From: an uncultured Leptolyngbyaceae cyanobacterium
GTDB taxonomy: Bacteria; Cyanobacteriota; Cyanobacteriia; Leptolyngbyales; Leptolyngbyaceae
Length of the DNA: 64,000 nucleotides
Direction of reading: 5' to 3'
Assembly: GCA_938023035.1 (NCBI GenBank)
Contig: CALIDI010000018.1
Location: forward strand, 1 to 64,000
Numbering within the stretch: the first letter of the stretch is position 1; the number at the start of each line of letters is the position of its first letter. The position numbers and the translations under genes are program-made. Of the stretch, positions 56,868-64,000 are shown piece after piece. A model generated the notes under the pieces. That model saw only the letters and a list, made by a program, of their open reading frames with translations. It was not told where the DNA came from and made no database searches.

Positions 56868-57773
56868 ATGCTGCAATTTCACCCACCTGGAATCGGCCAA
56901 GTTGAGGTAGAGACAAGCCTCGGAAAAATGGTCTATTACACTCCTTTAAGGCCCCCCTGGCAGGTGTCGGCTCAACCGGCGACTCCCTTGCTGTTTTTGC
57001 ATAACTTTGGAGGAGGTGCCTCTGCCTATGAATGGACAGGGGTGTATCCTGCTTTTTTAGACGACTACCGGGTTATGGTTGCTGACCTCATTGGTTGGGG
57101 GGCATCGGCTCATCCAGTCCGTGACTATCAGGTCGAAGATTACCTGTTGACGGTGCGTGAGTTCATCACCCAAACCTGTGATCAGCCTGTTGTCGTGGTT
57201 GCATCTTCTCTCACTGGGGCGATCGCTCTACGCTTAGCCATTCAACATCCGTCATTATTTCGGGCCTTATTTCTGACATGCCCCTCTGGGTTTGCTGACT
57301 TTGGGCAAGATGCTGGACGCAGACTTCCCCTGCAAATAGTAGGAATCCCCTTTCTTGATCAGACCATTTATAACGTTGGGGCGATGAATGAGCTATCTGT
57401 TCGAAACTTTCTTGAACGCTTTCTCTTTGCGGATGCCCGTCGGGTAACGCCAGCAATGGTGGCCGCCTATCTCGCCTCGGCCTGTCAGGTGAATGCCCAA
57501 TACGCCGCCCTCGCTTTTTTGCGGGGCGACCTTTACTTTGATCTAGCTCGTTACCTACCCCAACTGACGCTTCCTGCCGCCCTGGTTTGGGGTAAACAAG
57601 CGCAGTTTACGCCAGTTTGTCTGGGGGAACGGCTAGCCAGTCTGTCTCCTAGGGTACACCCCTTACAAATAGTAGAAGCTGCCGGAGTTTTGCCCCAGTT
57701 AGAACAAGCAGCAACGGTCATTGGGTTGCTCAAGCGCTTTTTGCGCGCGATGGGTGAAACTAGCCAACGTTGA
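56868..57773 (+). CDS. Alpha/beta-hydrolase-fold protein, catalytic His apparently missing
   Basis: 301 residues from ATG 56868. Alpha/beta-hydrolase landmarks are the oxyanion-type loop FLHNFGGGASAYEW, VADLIGWGASAHP and the nucleophile elbow in VVASSLTGAIALRLA. In the C-terminal part, VWGKQAQFTPVCLGERL takes the place of the usual WGxxD segment. AAGVLPQLEQ occupies the position where AGHxPxxE normally supplies the catalytic histidine. It may therefore be a non-hydrolytic member or use other residues (inference). The layout resembles a conserved cyanobacterial family. It ends seven bases before the convergent mutS stop. Confidence 0.85.
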   Translation: MLQFHPPGIGQVEVETSLGKMVYYTPLRPPWQVSAQPATPLLFLHNFGGGASAYEWTGVYPAFLDDYRVMVADLIGWGASAHPVRDYQVEDYLLTVREFITQTCDQPVVVVASSLTGAIALRLAIQHPSLFRALFLTCPSGFADFGQDAGRRLPLQIVGIPFLDQTIYNVGAMNELSVRNFLERFLFADARRVTPAMVAAYLASACQVNAQYAALAFLRGDLYFDLARYLPQLTLPAALVWGKQAQFTPVCLGERLASLSPRVHPLQIVEAAGVLPQLEQAATVIGLLKRFLRAMGETSQR

Positions 57774-57780
57774 CTGATGA

Positions 57781-60531
57781 CTAGCTATCTCTGTTAAACA
57801 TGTCCAGCTGTTCTATGGGGCTTTCTGCATAGTGGCCACTGGCGGCTTTGGCCTTGGGCTGAGCGGCATGACCCTGACGTAACCCTAGGGCAATTTTGCT
57901 ATGTTTCTCGATTTGGCTCATGACTAACCGTGCCCGCTGAATCACGCTGGGGGGTAGCCCAGCCAAGCGGGCGGCTTCAATCCCGTAGGAGCGATCAGCG
58001 CCCCCCGGCTGTACCCGGTGCAAAAAGACGATTTGATCGGGTAACTCTTTGACCGTGACTTGGTAATTTGCCACATTTGGCAAAATCGAGGCCAACTCAT
58101 TAAGCTCATGGTAATGGGTGGCAAAGATGGTGCGGGCCTGAATGGTCGTTGCCAGATGCTCGGCCACGGCCCAAGCGATCGCCAGGCCATCAAAGGTGGC
58201 AGTGCCCCGACCAATCTCATCCAACAACACTAAAGAACGTTCAGTTGCGTGGTTGAGGATATTCGCCGTTTCGTTCATTTCTACCATAAAGGTCGATTGC
58301 CCCGTGGCTAGGTCATCCACTGCCCCGACCCGGGTAAAGATGCGATCGCAAATGCCCAATTGCGCCTGCGCTGCCGGGACAAAACTCCCCACCTGGGCCA
58401 TTAGCTGAATCAGCCCCACCTGCCGCAGATAGCAACTTTTGCCACTGGCATTTGGCCCGGTGAGAATGATTAAATCGGGTGCAATTCCGGTGATGGAGCC
58501 GCCTAACTTGGCTGAATTGGGCACAAAAAATCCGGCCGGTAAGGATTGTTCTACCACCGGATGACGGCCTTCAATAATCGAAATCTCTCGCGTTGGTAGA
58601 ATTTCGGGGCGACAGTAGCCCTGTAATGCGGCTAGCTCTGCCAAACCTGACAACACATCCGCTGCTGCTACTGCCTGGGCGACTTGACGAATTAATCCGG
58701 TATACTCACCTACCTCCGCCCTTAGGGCGGTAAAAATCGCATATTCTAGCTGGTTGATCTCTGCCTGGGCGATCACAATGCGATTTTCTCGTTCTTTCAG
58801 CTCAACCGTGATGTAGCGCTCTTCATTCGAGAGCGTTTGCTTCCGTTCATAACCGGCTGGAGCCTGCTGCGATTTCGCGCGTGAGATGCTGATGTAATAG
58901 CCAAAGGTCTTGTTATAACCCACCTTGAGCGTTGCAATGCCCGTGCGCTCTCGCTCAGCGACTTCCAGATTCCGAATCCACTCCTGATCGGCCTCTACTT
59001 GCTGCCGTAGCGCGTCGAGCTGGGCATTTACCCCTGACCGGATGAGATTGCCTTCTGTCAGATAAAGTGGAGGATTGTCAACCAGGTGTGCCCGTAGCGA
59101 TCGCCCTAGGGTTTCTAACTCTGGAGGAACCTGTTGTAGCGCTTGCAGGTAGGGCGACTCGGCCCGATGTACCAGAATGGCCAGATCGGGTAAGCGTTCA
59201 AAAGATTCAGCTAGGGCCACTAGATCCCGGCCATTGGCCGTTCCTGACCCGGCTCGACCCGCTAAGCGTTCTAAGTCGTAGATTTGTCGCAACAGCTTTT
59301 GCAGTTCTTGTCGCAGGGCACGCTGCTCGACTAGCTCTTGAATCGTCTCCTGGCGTGCCTGAATCGCGTCAATCCGCAGCAGTGGCTGTAACAACCAGCG
59401 CCGCAAAGCCCGACTCCCCATGGCAGTGACCGTCCGATCTAAGGCCCATAATAGGGAGCCATGAAAAATCCCATCTCGGGAAGTTTGGGTGATTTCTAAA
59501 TTGCGGCGGGTCTGGTGATCAATCACCAGAAAATCGGTGAGGGTATAAGTGCAGAGATTTTGCAAGGGAATTTTGTGTAAAGCCCCATGCACCAGTGGCA
59601 TGTTTTTTGGAGCTGACCCGGCTTTCTCCTGATCACTGCCAATGCCTCGATAGTTTTGCTCAGAGGTGGTTTCTAAGTACTCCAATAACCCCCCCGCCGC
59701 CCGGACTGCCAAGGGCAAATTCTCGCAGCCAAACCCCTCCAGCGATCGCACCTTAAACCGTTGCAACAGGCGATAGCGAGCTTCTGCTAAGACAAAGGGG
59801 GTTTGGGGGCGCAGGGTATAACAAAACTGCGGGGGCAAACAGTCTGGTAACTGGTCTGACCGTTCTCCCGGACGCAGCAAGCTCACCAAATCTGGCGCAT
59901 TGGTGGGCACCAAGACCTCTGCCGGTTGCAGGCGCAGTAATTCCTGGCTAAGTTGCTCTAACTCTTGAGATTGGGTGGTCAAAAACTCCCCTGTGGAAAC
60001 ATCAGCGTAGGCCAAGCCCCAGTGATGACCTGCTATGACAACTGCCACCAAAAAGTTATTGCGGCGGGCATTTAACATCCCCTCTTCTAACACCGTGCCG
60101 GGGGTGATAATCCGGGTAATTTCCCGCTGCACCAGGCGACCCTGGGCATCTGCTGCATTTTCTACCTGATCGCAAACAGCGACGGCATAGCCTTTTTCGA
60201 CCAACTGAGCGCAGTAACGATCTAAAGCGTGGTGAGGAATCCCTGCTAGTGGTACCTGCCCGATCGCTTCGCCCGCATGCTTGGCCGTCAGTACCAGCTC
60301 TAGCTCACGGGCAATGGTAATCGCGTCTTGAAAAAAGGTCTCAAAAAAATCCCCGATGCGATAAAGCAACAGGGCATGGGGATGCTGATCTTTGAGGTCG
60401 GCGTAATGGCGCATCATCGGGGTCAATTCCTCGCGGTTGACCTGGCGATGATCGGTGTAGCGTACCTTATGTTTGACCAGTCGTTCTGGAAGGTCGGGGG
60501 TGCGATCGCTGGCGGTGACCGAGTCTGTCAT
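57781..60531 (-). CDS. mutS: DNA mismatch repair protein MutS
   Basis: 916 residues from ATG 60531. The mismatch-recognition domain has the Phe-x-Glu motif within [16 protein letters not shown] and [14 protein letters not shown]. The lever and clamp regions follow, then the ABC-type ATPase with Walker [17 protein letters not shown], Walker [18 protein letters not shown] and [10 protein letters not shown]. The length and domain order are those of MutS1, not MutS2. The N-terminal 40 residues before [13 protein letters not shown] are a cyanobacterial-type extension. It converges on the alpha/beta-hydrolase gene. Confidence 0.97.
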   Translation of the reverse strand: MTDSVTASDRTPDLPERLVKHKVRYTDHRQVNREELTPMMRHYADLKDQHPHALLLYRIGDFFETFFQDAITIARELELVLTAKHAGEAIGQVPLAGIPHHALDRYCAQLVEKGYAVAVCDQVENAADAQGRLVQREITRIITPGTVLEEGMLNARRNNFLVAVVIAGHHWGLAYADVSTGEFLTTQSQELEQLSQELLRLQPAEVLVPTNAPDLVSLLRPGERSDQLPDCLPPQFCYTLRPQTPFVLAEARYRLLQRFKVRSLEGFGCENLPLAVRAAGGLLEYLETTSEQNYRGIGSDQEKAGSAPKNMPLVHGALHKIPLQNLCTYTLTDFLVIDHQTRRNLEITQTSRDGIFHGSLLWALDRTVTAMGSRALRRWLLQPLLRIDAIQARQETIQELVEQRALRQELQKLLRQIYDLERLAGRAGSGTANGRDLVALAESFERLPDLAILVHRAESPYLQALQQVPPELETLGRSLRAHLVDNPPLYLTEGNLIRSGVNAQLDALRQQVEADQEWIRNLEVAERERTGIATLKVGYNKTFGYYISISRAKSQQAPAGYERKQTLSNEERYITVELKERENRIVIAQAEINQLEYAIFTALRAEVGEYTGLIRQVAQAVAAADVLSGLAELAALQGYCRPEILPTREISIIEGRHPVVEQSLPAGFFVPNSAKLGGSITGIAPDLIILTGPNASGKSCYLRQVGLIQLMAQVGSFVPAAQAQLGICDRIFTRVGAVDDLATGQSTFMVEMNETANILNHATERSLVLLDEIGRGTATFDGLAIAWAVAEHLATTIQARTIFATHYHELNELASILPNVANYQVTVKELPDQIVFLHRVQPGGADRSYGIEAARLAGLPPSVIQRARLVMSQIEKHSKIALGLRQGHAAQPKAKAASGHYAESPIEQLDMFNRDS

Positions 60532-60678
60532 GAATCAAAAGGAAATAGCAATCAATCTTGCGATTCATCTTAATTGACTCTATCGCAATTGACTGGCTTG
60601 CAGGACAACCGTTCTCAGCAAAAAGTTTAAGAAATCCAGCGCCCTGCGCACCAACCCCAACTCAGACCACTTGATCGC

Positions 60679-60810
60679 CTATCGCTCTGGGCGATAGTGA
60701 TACATCCAAAAATCAAGCTTTTGCCGCAACGCCTCGCGCTCTGGCCCCGGATTGCTGTAGTAAAGCTGATGGCGCAACTCGCGAATGATAATTTCTCTCT
60801 TTGTGGTCAT
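60679..60810 (-). CDS. 43-residue basic protein, unknown function
   Basis: ATG 60808-60810 is preceded by a near-perfect GAGGAGG eight bases upstream, and the frame ends at TAG 60679-60681. The product reads MTTKREIIIRELRHQLYYSN, then PGPEREALRQKL, then DFWMYHYRPER: charged and helical, with a Tyr/Trp-rich end. No family recognised. The strong ribosome-binding site and regular codon use argue that it is translated. It lies about 150 bp upstream of mutS on the same strand and could be co-transcribed. Confidence 0.6.
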   Translation of the reverse strand: MTTKREIIIRELRHQLYYSNPGPEREALRQKLDFWMYHYRPER

Positions 60811-60984
60811 AGCTGGCGTCCTCCTCTATTAAGGCAAAGGGTAAGGCAGGCATCAGGTAGCTTCTTCCTCTCTTCCTCATTTTTACACCAGCGCCTAAAA
60901 ACAGTAGCTTTTGTTACAAAATTCAGACTTGTTAGAAAACTTTGAACGATGCTGCTTAACCTCATGCTCACAGCTTTTCCTACA

Positions 60985-61085
60985 GCTTCTTTTGTGGGGA
61001 GAAGGGAGTGCGCGCTTGCTTCCCTTGGCAAAGGAAGAGGGTCAAGGGGGAAACCCGAGGGGGTGGTTCCTATCTAGATTTAGCC
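60985..61085. repeat. Diverged interspersed repeat fragment R9
   Basis: GGGGAGAAGGGAGTG, AAGGAAGAGGGTCAAGGGGG and CCTATCTAGATTTAGC resemble the right half of R7/R8. It occupies the gap 60811-61112, in which no gene is seen. Confidence 0.4.
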
Positions 61086-61112
61086 ACGTTAAACTTTGAA
61101 GTTGCGGCTTCT

Positions 61113-61469
61113 CTAGCCGCCGCTGCCCTTGGCCTTATAGCCCTGCTGCTGCAAAAATTCTAAGATCTTTTGTTTATGGTCGCCCTGAATTTCTAAGGTA
61201 TCCTCCTTCAGGGTTCCACCCGCTCCACAAAGGGTCTTGAGCTGTTTCAGTAGGTTCGTCAGGGTCTCTGGATTGCTTTGAAAACCCCGAATAATAGTTA
61301 CGGTTTTACCTTTACGCCCGGCCCGGGAAGCCTCTACCCGCAAATGTTGCTGCTGGGGCGGTAGGTTGGGGGTAGCCCGTTCAAGGGCTTCATGATTGCT
61401 GGTAGGGCCAAATTCTGAGTAAACGGTGCGATTGTTCGCTGGGTCGCGCTGTGATTTTGCCGCTGCCAC
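61113..61469 (-). CDS. SUI1/eIF1-family translation factor (YciH-like)
   Basis: 118 residues from GTG 61469, chosen because AGAGGA lies eight bases upstream; a 31-residue extension to 61562 is open but has no ribosome-binding site. After a disordered 45-residue N-terminus, the eIF1 fold starts at LRVEASRAGRKGKTVTIIRG and includes LLKQLKTLCGAGGTLKEDTLEIQGDHKQKI and FLQQQGYKAKGSGG. Bacterial members (YciH) bind the small ribosomal subunit; their role is not settled. It is followed upstream by the DUF2808 gene on the same strand. Confidence 0.92.
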   Translation of the reverse strand: MAAAKSQRDPANNRTVYSEFGPTSNHEALERATPNLPPQQQHLRVEASRAGRKGKTVTIIRGFQSNPETLTNLLKQLKTLCGAGGTLKEDTLEIQGDHKQKILEFLQQQGYKAKGSGG

Positions 61470-61565
61470 TGAATTTTTCCTCTTAGATAAAAACAAAGGT
61501 GGCTGGGTAACGCTAACCTCGCCACCTCTGCCTAGATCGCAGTGGGCATAAACCCCATCCACGGA

Positions 61566-62117
61566 TTAGGAGATGCTAATGATCCAGGTTCCCAGATAGC
61601 GGGGCAGGGGGGCATCTCCCGGAGAAATGGCCGTCGCGTTGAAATAGAAGGTGCCACCAAAGGAAGGATTAATCACATTATTCAGGTGAATTTCCACCCG
61701 ATTGTTAGCCGGGATGGCTTCCTTTAGATAAATCTCAATCACAAAGTTTTCTTTATTCCAAATGACTTCTTGAATTGGAACCTTTTTGCGATCGCCTTGA
61801 ACAAAGACCTCAATGTTTTTAGGGTCAATTTGCCCTTTATAGTAATCGGGGTAAGAAATGTTGATCTGGTTCATCGCCAGCTTGACCTTGCGCTGGGGAA
61901 TGCGGAGCCGATAACGCTCGTATTGCCCCCGCCGACCACCGAAGTCTAAGTGATAGTTGAGGATATTTTCCCGGTCAACCCCCCCAAAAATCACCAACCC
62001 AGAACCTCCCTGGGCGAGAGTAATCGCAGGCACGGCGGTTGTCAGGGCTGTGGCGATCGCCACCCCTCGCAGAACACGCTTTGCAAAAGCTCTGGAAAGC
62101 ATAGATAACTTACTCAC
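61566..62117 (-). CDS. DUF2808 family exported protein
   Basis: 183 residues from GTG 62117; an ATG five codons later is an alternative. The signal peptide (RGVAIATALTTAVPAITLAQ) cleaves near LAQG. The mature part has YHLDFGGRRGQYERYRLRIP, KLAMNQINISYPDYYKGQID, VIEIYLKEAIPANNRVEIHL and NPSFGGTFYFNATA, which is the DUF2808 pattern, a beta-rich periplasmic domain almost confined to cyanobacteria and of unknown function. It precedes the SUI1 gene by about 100 bp on the minus strand. Confidence 0.88.
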   Translation of the reverse strand: MSKLSMLSRAFAKRVLRGVAIATALTTAVPAITLAQGGSGLVIFGGVDRENILNYHLDFGGRRGQYERYRLRIPQRKVKLAMNQINISYPDYYKGQIDPKNIEVFVQGDRKKVPIQEVIWNKENFVIEIYLKEAIPANNRVEIHLNNVINPSFGGTFYFNATAISPGDAPLPRYLGTWIISIS

Positions 62118-62576
62118 AACAACGGCAATAGAAAGGGTGTCGAAATACTGGCTACACAGCTTGGCAAAAAGTTACTACGACTGTAACAGGTCACGCCTCA
62201 CCCAGAGAGTGGAATTTTCGAACGGCCCTGCTAAGCAGACGCGAACATTGGCCTGCAAGTTCCACCAGATTACGATATGCTGCGTTTTTCAAACTATTAC
62301 TAAGTAATTTTTTATCTATTCAGTAACGATACATAAGGGGAAATCATAAAACAAGTTAAAGAAGACTCATTTCTTCCTGAGATTCTCCTAGATTGGGAAA
62401 ACTTGCGACGCAGGATCACCGCCTCAGTTCAGTTCTGAATCAAAGCTGGGCGATTTTTTGTATCGACGACAGGCCCATCAATTCTGAGCACTTGAGCATC
62501 GGCCCTTTTGAGCCAATGCGGCTGAGGTGTGCCCACTGAAATGATCAACACTCTATCCATACAGACGTAAACGCCC
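62118..62576. other. Divergent intergenic region upstream of pntA
   Basis: No credible gene. It should hold the promoters of the DUF2808 gene and of pntA; no clear terminator, repeat or riboswitch-like structure is seen. Confidence 0.35.
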
Positions 62577-64000
62577 ATGACTATTGCGATTGATAAACAG
62601 CCAGAGCTGGATGGGCAATGCCAAGCAGAGGCACCAGCCCGTCGGAAGCGGATTGGTATTCCTAAAGAAATTTTTCCGAATGAGAGTCGAGTGGCCGCGA
62701 CTCCAGATACCGCCAAAATTTTGCAAAAGTTAGGCTTCGATGTATTAGTTGAAGCGGGTGCTGGTGCTGCGGCCAGTTTTTCTGACCTAGCTTATCAAGA
62801 GGCTGGCTGTGAGATTATCGCTGATACCGCCAGCCTCTGGAAAATGGCGGATATCGTGCTGAAGGTGCGGCCCCCAGCGATGCATCCCAATCTAAATCAG
62901 CATGAGGCTGACTTGTTACCTGAGGGTGGCACTCTCATCAGTTTTATCTATCCAGCTCAAAACCCAGAATTGCTGACCCAATTGGCCCGTCGCCAGGCCA
63001 CTGTCTTGGCCATGGATGCCATCCCCCGGATTAGCCGTGCTCAAAAGCTCGATGCCCTCAGCTCAATGGCCAATATTGCGGGGTATCGGGCGGTCATTGA
63101 GGCGGCTAATCACTTTGGGCGTTTCTTTACTGGCCAGATTACAGCGGCGGGTAAGGTGCCACCGGCAAAGGTCATGGTTATTGGCGCGGGGGTCGCGGGG
63201 CTGGCGGCGATCGGTGCAGCAAGAGGCTTAGGAGCAATTGTCCGAGCCTTTGATACTCGCCCCGTGGTGAAGGAGCAGGTAGAAAGCTTAGGCGCTGAGT
63301 TTCTTGAACTCGACTTTCAAGAAGATGGTACGGGGCAGGGTGGCTATGCCAAGGTGATGAGTCCGGAGTTTATTGCCGCAGAAATGGCTTTGTTTGCGGC
63401 CCAGGCTAAGGAAGTGGATATCATCATTACGACGGCTTTGATTCCTGGGAGAAAAGCCCCTGTGCTGATCACCCGTGAGATGGTTGAGAGCATGAAAAAA
63501 GGCTCGGTGGTGGTGGATATGGCTGCCGAGCAGGGCGGTAACTGCGAAGTCACACGACCTGGAGAGGTGTATCAATATCAGGGAGTCACCATTGTTGGGT
63601 TGACGGATCTCCCCAGTCGGATGGCTAGCCAGTCGAGCCAGCTCTATGGTCGCAATCTCTGTCATCTCTTAGAAGATATGGGTGGCTCTGAGGAATATCA
63701 GATAAATTTGGAGGATGAAGTCATTCGTGGTGCCCTGGTGCTGCATAACGGTGAGGTCACCTATCCACCGCCACAGCCCGTTGCGCCTTCAGCTGCTCCA
63801 CCCCCAGCCCTGGCTCCCGTGACGGCTGAGATGCCCGTGGCGTCTCCGACTCATTCAATTAATTGGGGGCTGATGACTCTGGTACTGGCAGGCTTAGCCC
63901 TCTTAGGATTGGGATCTGTCGCGCCGCCCTCTTTTTTATCGCACTTTACGGTTTTTGTGCTGGCCTGTTTTGTTGGCTGGCAGGTGATTTGGAATGTTTC
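62577..64000 (+). CDS. pntA: NAD(P) transhydrogenase alpha subunit PntA (truncated by the window edge)
   Basis: From ATG 62577 the frame stays open to the right edge, giving about 474 residues. The NAD-binding domain I has RIGIPKEIFPNESRVAATP, LVEAGAGAAASFSD, MDAIPRISRAQ and ANIAGYRAVIEAA. The second Rossmann motif is VMVIGAGVAGLAAIGAARGLGA, followed by AFDTRPVVKEQ and DMAAEQGGNCE. After a Pro/Ala linker (PPPQPVAPSAAPPP) come membrane helices (LMTLVLAGLALLGLG, FLSHFTVFVLACFVGW). The soluble and membrane parts are thus joined in one chain, whereas some cyanobacteria encode PntA1 and PntA2 separately. With PntB it couples hydride transfer between NADH and NADP to proton translocation; pntB is expected just to the right. 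Confidence 0.93.
   Translation, partial: MTIAIDKQPELDGQCQAEAPARRKRIGIPKEIFPNESRVAATPDTAKILQKLGFDVLVEAGAGAAASFSDLAYQEAGCEIIADTASLWKMADIVLKVRPPAMHPNLNQHEADLLPEGGTLISFIYPAQNPELLTQLARRQATVLAMDAIPRISRAQKLDALSSMANIAGYRAVIEAANHFGRFFTGQITAAGKVPPAKVMVIGAGVAGLAAIGAARGLGAIVRAFDTRPVVKEQVESLGAEFLELDFQEDGTGQGGYAKVMSPEFIAAEMALFAAQAKEVDIIITTALIPGRKAPVLITREMVESMKKGSVVVDMAAEQGGNCEVTRPGEVYQYQGVTIVGLTDLPSRMASQSSQLYGRNLCHLLEDMGGSEEYQINLEDEVIRGALVLHNGEVTYPPPQPVAPSAAPPPALAPVTAEMPVASPTHSINWGLMTLVLAGLALLGLGSVAPPSFLSHFTVFVLACFVGWQVIWNV

Noticed and set aside
1-64000. tRNA, rRNA, riboswitch, CRISPR or prophage signals
   Set aside because: I looked for T-loop sequences (GGTTCGA/GGTTCAA and complements), regularly spaced repeats and phage structural genes, and found nothing convincing.

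Overview
The window is cyanobacterial chromosome. The direct evidence is a phycocyanin operon (cpcB, cpcA, cpcE, cpcF), the cytochrome b6f subunit petM, ycf39, the long HPF/LrtA protein, DUF1816, DUF2808 and DUF4327 proteins, pentapeptide-repeat proteins and very frequent copies of the cyanobacterial octamer GCGATCGC (HIP1). A PEP-CTERM protein, CHASE2/TIR proteins, many receiver-domain proteins and interspersed GC-rich palindromic repeats fit a larger-genome, Leptolyngbya-like or other filamentous lineage. That placement is inference, because no rRNA or other taxonomic marker is present. I found no tRNA, rRNA, CRISPR array or prophage.

Layout. 1-4.2 kb: the end of an unidentified gene, then a large three-TIR plus CHASE2 gene on the minus strand, broken by one stop and three frameshifts. 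4.2-11.4 kb: a minus-strand surface-polysaccharide block of four GT4 glycosyltransferases, two of the junctions overlapping, and a pectate-lyase-fold protein. 11.8-17.3 kb: phosphorelay genes (a single receiver; a REC-wHTH-HPt-REC-REC protein; a REC-histidine kinase). 17.3-26.9 kb: envelope genes (M23 peptidase, GtrB-like and HpnB-like GT2 enzymes, WecB-type epimerase, mannose-6-phosphate-isomerase cupin), an OmpR-type regulator and RNase III. 27-36 kb: HNH nuclease, a PEP-CTERM protein, lrtA/hpf, lipB, a FGGY sugar kinase and a zinc-ribbon PP2C phosphatase. 36-41 kb: a decayed IS1-family transposase, a pentapeptide protein, two tiny adjacent genes, DUF1816, rlmB and Mini-RNase III. 42-48.4 kb: REC-histidine kinase, DUF4327, pdxA, petM, an SmtB/ArsR zinc sensor, ycf39 and NAD kinase. 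49.5-54.6 kb: cpcB-cpcA-cpcE, then cpcF after an interruption by an antisense SDR gene. 55-64 kb: PfkB kinase, alpha/beta hydrolase, mutS, a 43-residue ORF, SUI1/YciH factor, DUF2808 protein and the start of pntA, which runs off the right edge.

How the genes connect. The GT4 block, WecB, GtrB, the ManC-type cupin and the pectate-lyase-fold protein would together serve exopolysaccharide or envelope glycan synthesis (inference). cpcE/cpcF encode the lyase that attaches phycocyanobilin to CpcA. petM, ycf39 and pntA belong to photosynthetic and redox metabolism. The four regulators with receiver domains look like orphans, without adjacent cognate partners.

The least explained items are: (i) a family of about 100-140 bp MITE-like repeats with inverted ends, one copy flanked by an exact 9-bp direct repeat; (ii) the decayed TIR/CHASE2 gene, one of whose breaks lies in an A7 run; (iii) an unrecognised 33-residue membrane peptide starting directly after the stop of a 63-residue gene, and a separate 43-residue ORF with a strong ribosome-binding site; (iv) the split cpcE/cpcF pair. 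I did not find a clearly new multi-gene system.
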